Source of the DNA: Thermoproteota archaeon
GTDB lineage: Archaea > Thermoproteota > Methanomethylicia > Methanomethylicales > Methanomethylicaceae
Reading direction: 5' to 3'
Assembly: GCA_030055575.1 (NCBI GenBank)
Contig: JASFYL010000004.1
Span: 1 to 46,456, forward strand
Length of the DNA stretch: 46,456 nt
The notes under the pieces are model-generated. The model made no database searches. It saw only the letters and a list, made by a program, of their open reading frames with translations, and was not told where the DNA came from. The stretch's first letter is position 1, and every line of letters starts with the position of its first letter. The position numbers were made by a program, and so were the translations under genes. Shown here piece after piece: positions 34,440 to 43,980 of this stretch.

Positions 34440-35575
34440 TGCAGGAGTTGCTCAATCGGGAGAAGGGAGTCCTCGTCCTTGAGGACGGATCCGTGTTCTA
34501 CGGCAGACCCTTTGGCGCGAGGAAGAAGGTCTTCGGGGAGGTCGTCTTCTCCACCTCCATGGTAGGTTACCCGGAGTCGCTGACCGACCCCTCGTACAGA
34601 GGGCAGATACTCACGCTCACCTACCCGATAGTCGGGAACTATGGTGTGCCTTCGTGCGAAGCGGGGCAGATCCCGGACTGCTTCGAGTCGGACGGGATAA
34701 AGGCAGAGGGGCTAATCGTGCATGACCTGTGCGACGAGCCGAGCCACTGGACCAGCGGCAGGACATTAGACCAGTGGCTGAAGGACGAGGGCATCCCAGG
34801 ACTCTACGGGATTGACACAAGGAAGCTCACCAAGAGGCTCAGGGAGAGGGGGGTTATGAAGGGAGTCCTCCAGGCGCTCGGAAAGGGGGAGGAGCCAGAT
34901 GTCGAAGGGCTCTTCGACGAGCTGGCGAGATCGCGCATTGAGGAAAGGAACCTAGTCGAGGAGGTGTCGATCAGGAGACCCCTCGTCTACGAAGGGAGGG
35001 GGCCCACGGTCGTACTCATCGACTGCGGAGTAAAGCTCAACATCGTGAGAAACCTGGTCAGGAGGGGAATCAGGCTCGTCAGGGTGCCTTTCAGCGCCAC
35101 CATAGAAGAGGTGCTCAGCTACGACCCCTCAGGGGTCTTCCTGAGCAATGGTCCCGGGGACCCGAAGAGGTGTGTGGAGACGATCAAATGTATGGAAGGG
35201 CTCCTCGAGACAGACATCCCCATAATGGGGATATGCCTTGGGAACCAGATACTCGCGCTTGCCTCGGGCGGGGAGACATACAAGCTGAAGTACGGGCACA
35301 GGGCCCAGAACCAGCCCGTGATCGACCTTAAGGGGGGCAGGGGCTACATCACCACGCAGAACCATGGTTACGCAATAGAGGAGGACTCCATCCAAAATAC
35401 GCCGTTCCGGGCTTCCTATGTCAACGCCAACGACAAGACGATCGAGGGAATAGCCCACCAAGAGAAGGAGATCTTCGCGGTCCAGTGGCACCCAGAAGCG
35501 TCTCCGGGCCCATTCGACACGGAGTTCCTATTCGACAGGTTCGTAGAGTCAGTGAGGAGGCATTCCAATGCCTAA
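34439..35575 (+). CDS. carA: Carbamoyl-phosphate synthase small (glutaminase) subunit
   Basis: 378 residues, normal length. The N-terminal CarA domain (GSVFYGRPFG, FSTSMVGYPESLTDPSY) is followed by a class I glutamine amidotransferase domain with nucleophile C266 (MGICLGNQ) and the His-Glu pair H351/E353 (WHPEASPGP). It hydrolyses glutamine and passes ammonia to CarB for carbamoyl phosphate, used in pyrimidine and arginine synthesis. The start is GTG 34439; no ribosome-binding site is needed for the leaderless form. It overlaps carB by 8 bases. Confidence 0.98.
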   Translation: MQELLNREKGVLVLEDGSVFYGRPFGARKKVFGEVVFSTSMVGYPESLTDPSYRGQILTLTYPIVGNYGVPSCEAGQIPDCFESDGIKAEGLIVHDLCDEPSHWTSGRTLDQWLKDEGIPGLYGIDTRKLTKRLRERGVMKGVLQALGKGEEPDVEGLFDELARSRIEERNLVEEVSIRRPLVYEGRGPTVVLIDCGVKLNIVRNLVRRGIRLVRVPFSATIEEVLSYDPSGVFLSNGPGDPKRCVETIKCMEGLLETDIPIMGICLGNQILALASGGETYKLKYGHRAQNQPVIDLKGGRGYITTQNHGYAIEEDSIQNTPFRASYVNANDKTIEGIAHQEKEIFAVQWHPEASPGPFDTEFLFDRFVESVRRHSNA

Positions 35576-38500
35576 GTTTCCATGGCTCAAGAAGGTGCTT
35601 ATCCTCGGTAGCGGGGCGATCAAGATAGGAGAGGCTGCGGAGTTCGACTACTCCGGAAGCCAGTGTATAAAGGCGCTACGTGAGGAGGGGATAGAGACCG
35701 TTCTTGTGAACCCGAACATAGCGACCATCCAGACCGACCCGAGGCTCGCAGGCAAGGTCTACCTCCTCCCCGTCACACCAAAGTACGTCGAGATGGTGAT
35801 AGAGAGGGAGAGACCAGACGGGATACTCCTCGGGTTCGGCGGTCAGACTGCACTCAACTGCGGGGTCCAGCTGGCGAGGAGGGGAATCTTGGACAAGTAC
35901 GGCGTCAAGGTTCTAGGCACTTCCATAGACTCGATAGAGACGACCGGAGACAGGGAGAGGTTCAAGCAGACGATGGTGAACGCAGGGATCAATGTCCCTA
36001 GGAGCGGCTCCGCAAACTCGATATCGAAGGCGATAGAGCTCGCGAAGGAGATCGGTTACCCGGTCATAGTAAGGGTCGCTTACACGCTCGGCGGAAAGGG
36101 GTCAGGGGTGGCCTACGACGAGAAGGACCTTGTCGAGATAGCGGAGCGGGGCCTCGCCCAGAGCATGATAAAGCAGATCCTGGTCGAGGAGTACCTCAAC
36201 CATTGGAAGGAGGTCGAGTATGAGGTCGTAAGGGACTACGAGGACAACTGCATCACAGTATGCAACATGGAGAACCTCGACCCGCTGGGAGTCCACACCG
36301 GGGACTCTATCGTCGTCGCGCCGTCCCAGACGCTGACTAACTATGAATACCACATGCTCAGGAGCGCTTCAATAAGGGCAATACGCGCGCTAGGCATCAT
36401 AGGTGAGTGCAACATCCAGTGGGCACTCGACCCGAAGAGCAACGACTTCAGGGTTATTGAGGTGAACTCGAGGCTCTCGAGGAGCTCCGCGCTAGCCAGC
36501 AAGGCGACGGGTTACCCGCTAGCCTACGTCGCAGCAAAGCTGGCAATCGGTTATAGCCTAACCGAGCTTACGAACAGGGTCACCGGGGTGACCACCGCAT
36601 GCTTCGAGCCTGCGCTCGACTATGTCATCGTCAAGTACCCGAGGTGGGACTTCCAGAAGTTCAGGAACGTCGACCCGCACCTAGGACCGCAGATGAAGTC
36701 GGTCGGGGAGGTCATGGCGATCGGCAGGTGCTTCGAGGAGGCGCTCCAGAAAGCGATCAGGATGCTCGACATCGGGAAGAGGGGGGCGGTCTGCAACCCG
36801 GACGAGCCCGAGGGGGACCTCGAGGCGGAGCTAGCGCGCCCGACCGACAAGAGGCTCTTCTACGTCGTCAAGGCACTCAGGACAGGGATGCCCGTTGAGA
36901 GGGTTTACGAGCTCTCGGGGATAGACCCGTGGTTCCTGAAGAAGATCAAGAGGATGATCGATATAGAGACCGAGCTCAGGGGCGCGAGGCTTGAGGAGGG
37001 CGCTGTAGAGCTGGTGAGGGAGGCTAAGAGGCTAGGGTTCTCGGACCTTCAGATCGCCGTTTGTACAGGGGCGTCGGAGGACGAGGTGAGGGAGTTCAGG
37101 AGGTGCCACGGCATAGTCCCGGTCGTGAAGCAGATCGACACGATGGCAGCGGAATGGCCCGCAAGGACAAACTACCTCTACGTGACGTACGGGGGCGACG
37201 AGGACGACATCGACTTCGGGAGGAGGCGGAAGGCGATGGTCCTTGGCGCCGGCGTGTTCAGGATAGGGACGAGCGTGGAGTTTGACTGGTGCGGCGTAAA
37301 CACCGCTTGGGGGCTTAAGAAGGAAGGGTTCGAGGAGACGATAATAGTGAACAACAACCCGGAGACGGTCTCCACGGACTACGACGTCCCTGACAAGCTC
37401 TACTTCGAGGAGCTCACGTTCGAGAGGATAATGGATATCGAGGAGAAGGAGAGGGTCGAAGGTGTTGTGCTCAGCGTGGGGGGGCAGATACCGAACAACC
37501 TCGCGGTGAGGCTCTCCAATGCGGGGATGAGGATCCTCGGGAGCTCCGCGGAGAGTATAGACCTCGCTGAGGATCGGTCCAAGTTCAGCGACCTGCTCGT
37601 TAGGCTAGGGATACCCCAGCCCAGGTGGAAAGCACTGACGAGCATGGAGGAGGCGAAGGCGTTCGCCAAGGAGATCGGGTTCCCCGTGATCGTTAGGCCG
37701 AGCTACGTCCTCTCGGGCGCGGGAATGCGAGTTGTGTACAACGAGGAGGCTCTCGACGGACTGAGGTCGGCAATAGCGCTCTCGAAGGAGCACCCCATGG
37801 TGATGTCCAAGTTCCTCCAGTCTGCCAGGGAGGTCGACGTAGACGGGGTTGCGGACGGGGAGGAGGTCTACATAGGCGCCGTACTCGAGCACCTCGAGTC
37901 GGCAGGGATACACAGTGGCGACGCGATAATGTGCATACCTCCCAGGACCCTGAGCGAGGAGGTGGTCAGGAAGGTAAGGGACTACACGGAGAGGATAGCA
38001 CGGGGGCTCGGGATAAGGGGGCCGTTCAACGTTCAGTACATAGTCAAGGAGGAGGAAGTCTACGTAATCGAGTGCAACCTAAGGGCTTCCAGGACTTTCC
38101 CGTTCGTGAGTAAGACCATAGGGGTCAACCTGATGGACATCGCCTGCGCGGTCATGGCGGGGAAGAGGATACGAGACCTCGGTTTGTCCCCACCTGGGGA
38201 GCTGCCACACTCCGGGGTCAAGGTCCCGGTCTTCAGCTTCATGCGCCTCACAGGCGCGGACACGCTCTTGGGGGTCGAGATGCTGAGCACCGGGGAGGTC
38301 GCGTGCATCGGGGAGAACTTCACGGACGCGCTGATGAAGTCCCTCGAGGCAGCCGAGATCAGGATACCTGACGCCGGTTCCTCGGTGCTGGTCACGGTCG
38401 GGAACGGCGGGAAGAAGACCGTGATAATACCTTTCATATGGGTTCTGAAAAAGGAGGGCTTCAAGATCTACGCCACCGAGAAGACCTCGAGGGCGCTCGA

Positions 38501-38810
38501 GGAAGCCAAGCTCAAGGACATCGTCACGCTCCACAAGATCAGGGAGGTAGACAAGAAGCCGAACATATCCGAGGAAATAGCATCAGGGAACATCGACCTG
38601 GTGATAAACATCCCCGTGGAGGAGTCTAAGGAGGAGATGGAGGACGAGTACCTGATAAGGAGGATGGCAGTCGAGTTCAACGTGCCGGTCATGACAACGC
38701 TCGAGCTGGTCTCGGCGCTCGTGGGCGTGATAAAGTACAGGCACGCGAACCCGCTGACGATAAAATCGCTCAACGAATACATGGACGCGCTACCATGGAG
38801 GAGCTGGTAA
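35568..38810 (+). CDS. carB: Carbamoyl-phosphate synthase large subunit
   Basis: 1080 residues, full length. Two homologous ATP-grasp halves are present (about 1-400 and 550-930), with VLILGSGAIKIGEAAEFDYSG and the second-half counterpart AMVLGAGVFRIGTSVEFDW, an oligomerisation region between them, and a C-terminal MGS-like allosteric domain (about 930-1080) that in family members binds effectors. It forms carbamoyl phosphate from bicarbonate, ammonia and two ATP. It is translated in the same operon as carA, with overlapping ends. No sign of truncation or frameshift. Confidence 0.98.
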   Translation: MPKFPWLKKVLILGSGAIKIGEAAEFDYSGSQCIKALREEGIETVLVNPNIATIQTDPRLAGKVYLLPVTPKYVEMVIERERPDGILLGFGGQTALNCGVQLARRGILDKYGVKVLGTSIDSIETTGDRERFKQTMVNAGINVPRSGSANSISKAIELAKEIGYPVIVRVAYTLGGKGSGVAYDEKDLVEIAERGLAQSMIKQILVEEYLNHWKEVEYEVVRDYEDNCITVCNMENLDPLGVHTGDSIVVAPSQTLTNYEYHMLRSASIRAIRALGIIGECNIQWALDPKSNDFRVIEVNSRLSRSSALASKATGYPLAYVAAKLAIGYSLTELTNRVTGVTTACFEPALDYVIVKYPRWDFQKFRNVDPHLGPQMKSVGEVMAIGRCFEEALQKAIRMLDIGKRGAVCNPDEPEGDLEAELARPTDKRLFYVVKALRTGMPVERVYELSGIDPWFLKKIKRMIDIETELRGARLEEGAVELVREAKRLGFSDLQIAVCTGASEDEVREFRRCHGIVPVVKQIDTMAAEWPARTNYLYVTYGGDEDDIDFGRRRKAMVLGAGVFRIGTSVEFDWCGVNTAWGLKKEGFEETIIVNNNPETVSTDYDVPDKLYFEELTFERIMDIEEKERVEGVVLSVGGQIPNNLAVRLSNAGMRILGSSAESIDLAEDRSKFSDLLVRLGIPQPRWKALTSMEEAKAFAKEIGFPVIVRPSYVLSGAGMRVVYNEEALDGLRSAIALSKEHPMVMSKFLQSAREVDVDGVADGEEVYIGAVLEHLESAGIHSGDAIMCIPPRTLSEEVVRKVRDYTERIARGLGIRGPFNVQYIVKEEEVYVIECNLRASRTFPFVSKTIGVNLMDIACAVMAGKRIRDLGLSPPGELPHSGVKVPVFSFMRLTGADTLLGVEMLSTGEVACIGENFTDALMKSLEAAEIRIPDAGSSVLVTVGNGGKKTVIIPFIWVLKKEGFKIYATEKTSRALEEAKLKDIVTLHKIREVDKKPNISEEIASGNIDLVINIPVEESKEEMEDEYLIRRMAVEFNVPVMTTLELVSALVGVIKYRHANPLTIKSLNEYMDALPWRSW

Positions 38811-38897
38811 GCCGCAGGCAGTGTTCGATCACACCTGTTGCTACATACCTCTGAACCGTCATCAATTGCTACACTACTCCATTGCCAGGTAAAGGTG

Positions 38898-38905
38898 TTT
38901 TTATA
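38898..38905 (+). promoter_or_regulatory. TATA-like box for the dph6-like gene
   Basis: TTTTTATA lies about 55 bases before ATG 38959. A leader of about 30 nt would contain GGAGG at 38946-38950, about 10 bases before the ATG, as ribosome-binding site. Confidence 0.5.
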
Positions 38906-38958
38906 CTTGGACGGAATATCCTTCCATAACATAGCTTTTCTTTCGGAGGGCAATCTGG

Positions 38959-39627
38959 ATGCATGTAAGGGGGACCGGGGAGGGGGGCGTGACTGTTAAG
39001 ACTGCAGCCCTCTTTTCTGGGAAGGATTCTCTCTACGCGGCCTACCTGGCTGAGGGTCTTGGTTTAGAAGTAAATGACTTGATAACCATGATCACCACGC
39101 TCGGCGAACCGTCCCCGCACTTAGAGAACATCGAGGCTATGAAGAAGGCTGCAGAGAGGATGCGGAAGAGGCTCAGGATCGTCGACCTCCGTGGAGGAGA
39201 AGGGGAACTGTTGGGAGCGCTGAGGATCACTGGTGCCTCTGGGCTCGTGGCAGGCGATGTCTTCGTCGAGGACCACATCAAGTGGCTCGAGGGGATCTGC
39301 AGGAGAGCTGGCATAGGGCTCGTTGAGCCGCTCTACAGGAGGGGCACGCTCGAACTCCTCAAAGAGATGCTCAGAGCCGGGTTTGTCGTCAAGATAATCG
39401 GGGTGGACACGAGGCTGCTCGGGGAGGATTGGCTTGGGTTCACGCTCTCAGAGGATACCCTTGACGAGTTTCTTGCAGGCATAGGTAAGGCAGATCCCCT
39501 CGGGGAGAATGGAGAGTACCATACGCTGGTCCTCGACTGCCCCCTCTATACGAGGCGTCTTGATGTGCGCTCCTCTTGGGAGGTCGTAGCTGGACCGTTG
39601 AAGTGCCTCAGGGTAGAAGTCTCCTGA
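38959..39627 (+). CDS. dph6: Diphthine-ammonia ligase-like ATP pyrophosphatase
   Basis: 222 residues, close to archaeal Dph6 size. The PP-loop is FSGKDSLYAAY (S20, G21, K22, D23, S24), with one Gly fewer than the common SGGKDS. The hallmark GENGEYHTLV follows at about 181-190 in the C-terminal region. Dph6 catalyses the last step of diphthamide on elongation factor 2, amidation with ammonia and ATP. Some relatives of the family have other or unknown substrates. ATG 38959 is preferred because of GGAGG upstream; GTG 38989 is an alternative that removes a Gly-rich N-terminus. Confidence 0.85.
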   Translation: MHVRGTGEGGVTVKTAALFSGKDSLYAAYLAEGLGLEVNDLITMITTLGEPSPHLENIEAMKKAAERMRKRLRIVDLRGGEGELLGALRITGASGLVAGDVFVEDHIKWLEGICRRAGIGLVEPLYRRGTLELLKEMLRAGFVVKIIGVDTRLLGEDWLGFTLSEDTLDEFLAGIGKADPLGENGEYHTLVLDCPLYTRRLDVRSSWEVVAGPLKCLRVEVS

Positions 39628-40143
39628 CACGAGTCGAACCACTGGTCAAGTGCGGAAGGAGACTTAGACCATCCCCCAGAGATTACACTTGAGGGCGCCC
39701 CCACGGGTTGGTAGGAACGAGATTCCAAGCAACCATGCGGTCGAGCATTAGGGCAGCCTGATCCTGAAGCAACACTTCGTACAATTTTTGTGAGCACTGC
39801 CACTCGACTTGCAGCAAGACAAGAGTGGGTCGTGTCTCGCACTCTCCCCCCACTATCCAGCGATTTATGGGATCCTCGTACCTCCTGCTGGGGTTAAAAG
39901 GGCTTGCCCACAAAGTTTAATACCCTTGTCGATAATGCTAATTCTACCAAACGGTGGTTAAAGTGAGCCAATTCCAATATCTATAACTGGACCGGCTTCT
40001 GTTGCCTTTTGTACTAGCCGGTCCGAGCTGAAGGGCTTAGAAATCCGAAAAAGGAGAAATTATAGAATTAGGGGAAAACGGAGCCGTTCGGCAATTCGAG
40101 GCGCCAAAAGCCGAATCTCGGCTGCTGAGGGGGGACGACGGAT
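39628..40143. other. Long intergenic stretch with a possible structured leader before the aromatic operon
   Basis: 516 bases. A perfect 9-bp stem, GGACCGGCT (39989-39997) with AGCCGGTCC (40016-40024), encloses an 18-base loop. TATA-like AGTTTAATAC at about 39914-39923 would put it in a leader of about 195 nt. A second TATA-like AAATTATAG is at 40057-40065. Three further short stems lie at 40083-40122 and some are mutually exclusive. On the minus strand a 76-codon frame (39683-39913) exists without a clear start. No tRNA or known riboswitch was recognised. Confidence 0.5.
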
Positions 40144-41001
40144 ATGAGCTCCGCAGTCGAGTTGGCAGACCTGAGGCACGCGACCGATGTCCAGAAGCTC
40201 AAGGAGAGGATAAGGGAGATCCGAAGGTCTATCCTTGAGATGACGTCAATACGCGGGTTGCACCTCGGCTCATCGCTCTCATGCCTGGAGATAATCGCGA
40301 CGCTCTACTTCCTGAAGATGCGGCACAGCCCACACAGACCCCGGTGGAAGGACCGCGACAGGTTCATACTGAGCAAGGGGCATGCCGCGCCCGCGCTCTA
40401 CGCGGTATTGGCAGAGGCAGGCTACTTCCCGAAGGAGGAGCTCAGGACGCTCAAGTCGATAGGGTCGCGACTGCAGGGCCACCCTGACCTACGCACTCCG
40501 GGGGTAGACGCGCCTTCGGGATCCCTGGGACAGGGTCTCTCGATCGGCATAGGGATGGCACTCGCAGCGAGGATGCGCGGCAGCAGGAGCAGGGTATACG
40601 TGCTCGCGGGCGACGGGGAGTGCGACGAGGGTCAGGTCTGGGAGGCCATGATGACCGCCGCCCACCTCAGGCTGGGGAACCTGGTCCTGATAATAGACAG
40701 GAACGGGTGGCAATTGGACGACAGGACGGAGGAGGTTAAGCGGAAGGTCCCTCTCAGGGGCAAGCTCGAGAGCTTCGGCTGGGTGACTTATTCCATCAAC
40801 GGGCACGACATCGAGAAGATCATAGAGGTCCTTGACTCGGCTGAGAAGTCAGAGCTCCCGGTGGCGATCATCGCGCACACGAAGAAGGGGAACGGCGTCT
40901 CGTTCCTCGAGGGCACAAATAAGGGGCACAAGCTGAAGCTCAGCGAGGAGGAGTACCTCGCGGCGCTGAAGGAGCTGGAGGCGAAGCCAGTTTGCGAGTA
41001 G
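40144..41001 (+). CDS. Transketolase, N-terminal subunit
   Basis: 285 residues. This is the thiamine-diphosphate-binding half of transketolase. ILSKGHAAPALYAV contains the catalytic-region His (H80); the TPP/Mg site is GDGECDEG (157-164) ending in N187 (IIDRNGW). The C-terminal half is encoded by the next gene, a split form common in archaea. It transfers two-carbon units to make erythrose 4-phosphate, a substrate of the DAHP synthase encoded two genes on. A strong GAGGGGGG about 12 bases before the ATG is a good ribosome-binding site. Confidence 0.96.
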   Translation: MSSAVELADLRHATDVQKLKERIREIRRSILEMTSIRGLHLGSSLSCLEIIATLYFLKMRHSPHRPRWKDRDRFILSKGHAAPALYAVLAEAGYFPKEELRTLKSIGSRLQGHPDLRTPGVDAPSGSLGQGLSIGIGMALAARMRGSRSRVYVLAGDGECDEGQVWEAMMTAAHLRLGNLVLIIDRNGWQLDDRTEEVKRKVPLRGKLESFGWVTYSINGHDIEKIIEVLDSAEKSELPVAIIAHTKKGNGVSFLEGTNKGHKLKLSEEEYLAALKELEAKPVCE

Positions 41002-41900
41002 CCTTTGGAGAGGCGATTCTGAGGCTAGGCGAGGAGGCAGAGGACATGGTGGTCCTTACCGCCGACGTTGCCAAGCCAACGCAGGTGGCAGCCTTCGGGG
41101 AGCGGTACCCCCACCGGTTCCTGAACGTCGGCATCAGCGAGCAGGACATGGTGGACATTGCGGCTGGCCTCGCTCTCAGCGAGAAGATCCCGGTGGCGGT
41201 AGCATTTGCGCCCTTCATGATGAGGGCATGGGAGCAGGTCAGGAGCACGATCTCGAGGTGTAACCTGAACGTGAAGCTCGTCGGGACGCACTCAGGTCTC
41301 TCTGCATCCGACGAGGGCAGCTCCCACCAGTCGCTAGAGGACGTGGCACTCGCCCGCGTGTTGCCCAACATGACAGTGATCGTCCCAGGGGACCGAGAGG
41401 AGGTGAAGGAGGCTACTGAGGCGGCGGTGAAGAGCCCAGGACCTGTTTACATGAGGATAGGCAGGGACGAGGATGTAAAGTTCCTCGACGAACCTTTCAG
41501 GATAGGCAGGGCAGTTGTCCTCAGGGACGGGAGCGACGTCGCAGTGATCTCCAACGGCGCCATCACAGCGGAGGCGCTCGCGGCGGCCGAGGGGGCACGG
41601 GTGGACGCGATGGTGATCCACGTGCCAACTGTGAAGCCGCTCGACGCCCAGGCGGTTGTCTCAGCGGCGAGGAAGACAGGCGCAGTCGTGTGCGTCGAGG
41701 AGCACAGCACCATAGGCGGACTCGGAAGCGCCGTGTCCGAGCTACTCTCGTCCGAGTACCCAGTCCGGGTCAGGAGGATGGGCGTCAACGACACGTTCGG
41801 GGAGTCCGGAACCTACAGGGAGCTGCTGGAGAAGCACGGGCTTAGCGCGCCGCACATAAGGAGGAGGATGGAGGAGGCTGCCGAGAAGAGGGATAGATAA
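40992..41900 (+). CDS. Transketolase, C-terminal subunit
   Basis: 302 residues from TTG 40992, overlapping the stop of the N-terminal subunit by 10 bases. It contains the pyrimidine-binding domain (NVGISEQDMVDIAAGLAL, with the conserved Glu that activates TPP; FAPFMMRAWEQ; THSGLSASDEGSSHQSLED) and the C-terminal transketolase domain (VEEHSTIGGLGSAVSE). Together with the upstream gene it forms a complete enzyme. The overlap suggests translational coupling so that both halves are made in equal amounts. Confidence 0.96.
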   Translation: MRVAFGEAILRLGEEAEDMVVLTADVAKPTQVAAFGERYPHRFLNVGISEQDMVDIAAGLALSEKIPVAVAFAPFMMRAWEQVRSTISRCNLNVKLVGTHSGLSASDEGSSHQSLEDVALARVLPNMTVIVPGDREEVKEATEAAVKSPGPVYMRIGRDEDVKFLDEPFRIGRAVVLRDGSDVAVISNGAITAEALAAAEGARVDAMVIHVPTVKPLDAQAVVSAARKTGAVVCVEEHSTIGGLGSAVSELLSSEYPVRVRRMGVNDTFGESGTYRELLEKHGLSAPHIRRRMEEAAEKRDR

Positions 41901-41919
41901 GGGGGAGGGGGAAGACGGC

Positions 41920-42894
41920 TTGATCATCGTGCTAGAAGAGGAGTCCAAGGCGCTGGAGGAGGGCTTGGGCGGAAGGTACAGAAAGGTGAAGGTGGGCAGG
42001 CAGGTCGCCTACGTGGTGAGCAGGACTATTCCGAAGCACATCTCGGAGAGACTCTTCGGCGCAAGGATCGTCGAGACCTCGAAGGGCTACCAGCTCGCGA
42101 GCAGGGAGTTCAGTAGAGAGGGCTCGAAGGTCAGGATAGGGAAGGCGGAGTTCGGCGGCAGGGCGGTTCAGGTCTGCGCCGGACCCTGCGCGGTAGAGGG
42201 TAAGGAGCAGCTCTACGAGGCAGCGAGAGCAGTGAAGGAGGCGGGAGCAACGGTCCTCAGGGGTGGGGCATTCAAGCCAAGGACCTCCCCATACGCGTTC
42301 CAAGGGCTCGGGGAGGATGGGCTGAGGATGCTCCGCGAGGTTTCCGATGTCGTCGGGATACCCGTGCTCACCGAAGCAACCTCGCCGGAGCAGGTCCCCC
42401 TCGTCGCTGAGTACGCAGACGCCATCCAGATAGGGGCCCGGAACATGCAGAACTTTGAGCTCCTGAGGGCTGCGGGGAGGTCTGGGAAGGCGGTCGTGCT
42501 TAAGAGGGGGATATCGGCGACGATAGAGGAGTGGCTCTACGCGGCAGAGTACCTCCTGCTCGAGGGCAACTGGAACGTCATCCTATGCGAGAGGGGAATA
42601 AGGAGCTTCGACAGCTCCACCAGGAACGTCTTCGACCTAGCAGGCATGGCGCTGGTCAAGGGGCTCACGCACCTCCCCGTGATAGCAGACCCGAGCCACG
42701 CGACTGGGAGGAGGGAACTGGTCACCCCGGCGGCGAGGGCAGCCATTGCGGCTGGGGCAGACGGTCTCATCGTGGAGGTCCACCCCAGACCTGATGAGGC
42801 GCTTAGCGACGGCCCCCAGTCGCTCGACCCCCAGGGGTTCGCGATTATGATGGAGGAGGTATCGAGGATAGCCAAGGCTCTCGGAAGGGAATGA
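41920..42894 (+). CDS. aroF: 3-deoxy-D-arabino-heptulosonate 7-phosphate (DAHP) synthase, type I beta, with N-terminal regulatory domain
   Basis: 324 residues from TTG 41920, preceded by GGGGGAGGGGG. Residues about 1-75 resemble the ferredoxin-like domain that mediates Phe/Tyr inhibition in Thermotoga-type enzymes (QLASREF matches its end). The TIM barrel has QVCAGPCAVEG, GAFKPRTSPYAFQG, EATSPEQVP, IGARNMQNFELL and ADPSHATGRR. It condenses phosphoenolpyruvate and erythrose 4-phosphate, the first step to chorismate. Gene symbol is approximate; names differ between species. It lies 19 bases after the transketolase gene. Confidence 0.96.
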   Translation: MIIVLEEESKALEEGLGGRYRKVKVGRQVAYVVSRTIPKHISERLFGARIVETSKGYQLASREFSREGSKVRIGKAEFGGRAVQVCAGPCAVEGKEQLYEAARAVKEAGATVLRGGAFKPRTSPYAFQGLGEDGLRMLREVSDVVGIPVLTEATSPEQVPLVAEYADAIQIGARNMQNFELLRAAGRSGKAVVLKRGISATIEEWLYAAEYLLLEGNWNVILCERGIRSFDSSTRNVFDLAGMALVKGLTHLPVIADPSHATGRRELVTPAARAAIAAGADGLIVEVHPRPDEALSDGPQSLDPQGFAIMMEEVSRIAKALGRE

Positions 42895-42897
42895 CCT

Positions 42898-43980
42898 TTG
42901 AGGGCGATCCGTGTCGAGCTGGGAAGCCGAAGCTACGAGGTGCGTGTCGGCGCAGGCATCCTGGGCGCTGTAGGAGAGTGGCTGAAGCCCATCGCTGGTC
43001 GCGGGACCCCCGTAGTGGTAACAGTGCCTCCCGTCGAGAGGCTATACCTGGCGCAGGTCGAGGAAGCGCTGGAGAGCTGTGGTCTGGATCCCCTAGTTGT
43101 GGTGGTAGAAGACGGGGAGGATGCCAAGACCCCATCAGCCTTCCTGGATGTGGTGGGCAGGATGCTCGAGGGAGGGGCTGGCAGGGACTCGACGGTGATC
43201 TCCCTCGGGGGGGGTTGCGTCGGCGACCTCTCCGGGTTCGTCGCATCGACATACATGCGCGGGGTTGGGCTCGTCCATATCCCCACCACTCTCCTGGCAC
43301 AGGTGGACAGCAGCATAGGAGGAAAGACTGCCCTGAACCACCCGAAGTCGAAGAACCTCATAGGGACTTTCCACCAGCCAAGGCTGGTGGTATCCGACGT
43401 TTCAACTTTGAAGACGCTTCCGAGAAAAGAGATCCGCTGTGGGCTCGCGGAGGTCGTCAAATACGGCGTTGTCCTGGATCGCCGGCTCTTCGAGTATGTC
43501 GAGAGCAGGGCAGAGGGCGTGTTAGCGCTCGAGGAACGCGACGCCGAGGAGGTGGTTGGCAGGTCCGTTGCGATCAAGGCAGGAATAGTCTCAGAGGACG
43601 AATCGGACATAGGCAGGAGGATGCTGCTTAACTTCGGGCACACGGTAGGCCACGCAATCGAGGCTGCCACCGGCTACAGGAAGTACAGTCATGGAGAAGC
43701 AGTCGCATTGGGAATGGTAGCAGAAAGTAAGATCGCCGAGAGGCTCGGGATGCTGAGGGGGGCGGAGCTCAGTCGAATCGAGGCACTCCTCTCAGAGCTC
43801 GGGCTCCCTACTGGAGGCGGAGGGGTGCCATTGGAAGCAGCGCTGGGGCTGATGCGCGGCGACAAGAAGGTCGAGGGAGGGGAGCTGAGGTTTGCCCTGC
43901 CCTGTGGGATCGGGTCAGGGAAGGTCGTCAGGGTGACCGATATGGGAGTGATCAAGGACGCCCTGTCTGAGGTGCTCTGA
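42898..43980 (+). CDS. aroB: 3-dehydroquinate synthase
   Basis: 360 residues from TTG 42898, three bases after the DAHP synthase stop. NAD-binding motif SLGGGCVGDLSGFVASTYM, PTTLLAQVDSSIGGKTALN, then the metal and substrate site with EVVKYG and NFGHTVGHAIE, and YSHGEAVALGM. It turns DAHP into 3-dehydroquinate with transient NAD oxidation. Presence of AroB together with DAHP synthase means this archaeon uses the classical route rather than the alternative ADTH route of many methanogens. Confidence 0.97.
   Translation: MRAIRVELGSRSYEVRVGAGILGAVGEWLKPIAGRGTPVVVTVPPVERLYLAQVEEALESCGLDPLVVVVEDGEDAKTPSAFLDVVGRMLEGGAGRDSTVISLGGGCVGDLSGFVASTYMRGVGLVHIPTTLLAQVDSSIGGKTALNHPKSKNLIGTFHQPRLVVSDVSTLKTLPRKEIRCGLAEVVKYGVVLDRRLFEYVESRAEGVLALEERDAEEVVGRSVAIKAGIVSEDESDIGRRMLLNFGHTVGHAIEAATGYRKYSHGEAVALGMVAESKIAERLGMLRGAELSRIEALLSELGLPTGGGGVPLEAALGLMRGDKKVEGGELRFALPCGIGSGKVVRVTDMGVIKDALSEVL

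Noticed and set aside
39628-39660. A minus-strand GGTTCGACTC that looks like a tRNA T-loop
   Set aside because: The flanking bases cannot form the 5-bp T stem, and no acceptor or anticodon stem can be drawn.
39683-39913. A 76-codon minus-strand frame in the gap before the aromatic operon
   Set aside because: Composition is fairly protein-like, but there is no clear start or ribosome-binding site at the right distance, and no recognisable domain. Kept only as part of the gap description.
42891-43631. A 246-codon plus-strand frame inside aroB
   Set aside because: The aroB frame has full family motifs; this one is Arg/Gly/Pro-rich and is a frame shadow.
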